In this document: in pieces, positions 62,956-64,000 of the stretch
Layout: each line of letters begins with the position of its first letter
How positions within the stretch are numbered: the stretch's first letter is position 1
DNA from: an uncultured Tateyamaria sp.
Lineage (GTDB): Bacteria; Pseudomonadota; Alphaproteobacteria; Rhodobacterales; Rhodobacteraceae
DNA length: 64,000 nucleotides
NCBI RefSeq assembly: GCF_947503385.1
Contig: NZ_CANNDO010000004.1
Location: forward strand, 62,001 to 126,000
Direction of reading: 5' to 3'
The notes under the pieces: model-generated
What the model saw: the letters and a program-made list of their open reading frames with translations, nothing else
The model's database searches: none
What the model was told of the DNA's origin: nothing
Made by a program: the position numbers and the translations under genes

Positions 62956-63597
62956 TCAGTTGCGGCTTGGGTAAATGCCAAACAGTGCGACACAGTACCG
63001 GTGCACCAGAAACGGAGCCATGTTGTTCTGTTGCAGGTTCTGGCCACTGTTGCTGAGCCGGGTTGTGCTCACGTCAACCGTAATGTCACCATCTGCCATC
63101 TGAACAAGGTTCGTCGCATCCGTGGTATACGCGCCCGTACCTGACAGAACACCGATGAAGTTGCCCGTTGGGTCACCGGAGGAACTGGCCGACGTGCTGG
63201 CCGCCATACGCGCGCTCAGGACACCTGTCACGCCATGCGAGTGCTGCGGCATGGTGTTTTGCGTGGCTTGTGTCGTCTCCTGCCCGGTCTTGGCACCCAG
63301 CCGATATGTGGTCAGGCCCGGCCCGGTGCCATCATTGATCGGCACTCGCCCGCGCAGGTCCGGCAGGCCAAAGGTCGTACGACCGTCGCCGCCATAAATC
63401 GTCCCATAAAGCGAAAACAGGGCGTCATTCGATGACACAGCCAGCAACTGACCAGCCGCATCCGCCCATCCGCGTGGACAAAAGTTGAAACCAAATGCGC
63501 GTATTTCCCCAACAAAGGGGTCGTCTGCGTAAACGGGCGCAGCGGGCGCCATATAGGCTGTGACGGCGGCTGCGATTGCAATAATACTCTTTTTCAT
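62956..63597 (-). CDS. Secreted phage tail collar-domain protein, copy 2
   Basis: A 213-residue paralogue of the neighbouring gene with a signal peptide (cut near Ala24). It has PFVGEIRAFGFNFCPRGWADAAGQLL, SLYGTIYGGDGRTTFGLPDLRGR, a His segment MPQHSHGVTG and the end ...VALFGIYPSRN. It is separated from copy 1 by 35 bases. The middle variable region differs strongly between copies while the ends are conserved. Confidence 0.85.
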   Translation of the reverse strand: MKKSIIAIAAAVTAYMAPAAPVYADDPFVGEIRAFGFNFCPRGWADAAGQLLAVSSNDALFSLYGTIYGGDGRTTFGLPDLRGRVPINDGTGPGLTTYRLGAKTGQETTQATQNTMPQHSHGVTGVLSARMAASTSASSSGDPTGNFIGVLSGTGAYTTDATNLVQMADGDITVDVSTTRLSNSGQNLQQNNMAPFLVHRYCVALFGIYPSRN

Positions 63598-63623
63598 TTC
63601 CGTAATTCCTTTTCTCGCGCCAA

Positions 63624-64000
63624 TCAGTTCCGCGACGGGAACAGACCTTGCAAAGCGATGCAGTGCGTCAATGCGAGGATGGGCTGAATGTTCGTTTCTG
63701 CTTGGCTCGCGCCAGAGTTGGTCACGGTGATGTTTTCCAAGGTCAAATTCACCGACCGGTCGCCCATCAACGTCTCAGAGCTTTGATCGGTGGCATAGAT
63801 TCGCTGCGAGGCAGGAAATTTCGCCAGCGTCTTGCCGGTCGGATCATTCGAGCTTGGCGCGTTGGAAGACGCGCGCACATCCGCAGTCGGAAGGGCCGTA
63901 ATCATGTGGTTGTGCGTGGCCAATTGGGTCTGGTTCAGGTTTACGGTTTCCGTACCCCCACGTTGCCCCCAAGTGTAGTCCGTGCTGGTCCCCGACAATA
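63624..64000 (-). CDS. Phage tail collar-domain protein, copy 3, 5' part outside window
   Basis: The frame is open from the window edge to the stop at 63624 (about 125 codons). It has the same C-terminal pattern: His segment LATHNHMITA, a variable region, and the end ...IALQGLFPSRN. The N-terminal collar and presumed signal peptide lie beyond the window. It shares the 26-base spacing and orientation of the other two copies, so the array continues past the edge. Confidence 0.8.
   Translation of the reverse strand, partial: LSGTSTDYTWGQRGGTETVNLNQTQLATHNHMITALPTADVRASSNAPSSNDPTGKTLAKFPASQRIYATDQSSETLMGDRSVNLTLENITVTNSGASQAETNIQPILALTHCIALQGLFPSRN

Noticed and set aside
62276-64000. Prophage remnant
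   Set aside because: Only collar-domain genes are present, the complete copies have signal peptides, and no integrase, capsid or tail assembly gene is seen in the window.
1-64000. CRISPR arrays, insertion sequences and attachment sites
   Set aside because: I saw no regularly spaced repeats, no transposase or integrase genes, and no direct repeat of the tRNA-Thr 3' end.

Overview
The window is high-GC, densely packed DNA from an alphaproteobacterium, most likely the Roseobacter group of the Rhodobacteraceae. The evidence is a complete soxRSVWXYZABCDEF thiosulfate-oxidation cluster, the accB-accC ... aat-DUF2155-mlaD-NDUFA12 block typical of the order, a GapR (DUF2312) protein, a ScfR-type short-chain acyl regulator, 5-aminolevulinate synthase (C4 haem pathway) and a Zur-controlled znuACB locus. 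No insertion sequence, integrase, CRISPR array or rRNA operon is visible; one tRNA (Thr-TGT) is present.

Layout. 0-3 kb: an FAD amine dehydrogenase-like gene (cut by the window edge) divergent from rpiR-type regulator, Rieske oxygenase and carboxymuconolactone-decarboxylase-like genes; this looks like an amine or betaine-type catabolic locus. 3.3-7.1 kb: acs overlapping adk, then an AraC regulator. 7.1-9.4 kb: FAD monooxygenase and alpha-methylacyl-CoA racemase-like genes. 9.4-26.2 kb: sulfur oxidation island, with soxT1-soxRS on the minus strand, soxVW-soxXYZA-soxBCDEF-DUF302-hemA on the plus strand, then a minus-strand operon of two metallo-beta-lactamase-fold proteins (soxGH-like) and a second YeeE/YedE transporter. 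26.5-30.4 kb: tRNA-Thr, a hypothetical gene, GFA protein, HxlR regulator, GapR, and a small sulfur-import operon (two YeeE/YedE halves plus a DUF442 phosphatase/sulfurtransferase-like protein). 30.4-36.5 kb: an orphan FliM-like gene and an SSF-histidine kinase/response regulator/ScfR signalling set. 36.7-42 kb: a five-gene Liv-type ABC transporter. 42.5-47 kb: accBC, a methyltransferase, aat, DUF2155, mlaD, NDUFA12. 47-50 kb: an FkbM-GT61 fusion, RidA, SRPBCC/ArsR pair. 50-54 kb: clpX, clpP, an unusual photolyase-like protein. 53.6-56.9 kb: znuA/zur-znuC-znuB. 56.9-62 kb: kynureninase and the Anbu proteasome-like operon (Anbu, transglutaminase, alpha-E, circularly permuted ATP-grasp). 62.2-64 kb: three tandem secreted tail-collar-like proteins.

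How it works together. SoxXA, YZ, B and CD should oxidise thiosulfate in the periplasm. SoxV, W and S supply thiol reductant, SoxE and SoxF add cytochrome and sulfide dehydrogenase functions, and SoxT proteins bring in sulfur species. The ArsR-type SoxR carries a cysteine pair with the same 66-residue spacing as the persulfide sensor SqrR. Perfect ATTC-N8-GAAT palindromes, the SqrR-type operator, lie in front of soxX and in front of the soxGH-soxT2 operon. A one-mismatch version follows a terminator hairpin between soxA and soxB. The most notable region is therefore this island, with its apparent multi-promoter regulon and an embedded haem-synthesis gene. Secondary points of interest are the permuted-looking photolyase, the FkbM-GT61 fusion, the tandem secreted collar proteins and the acs-adk coupling.
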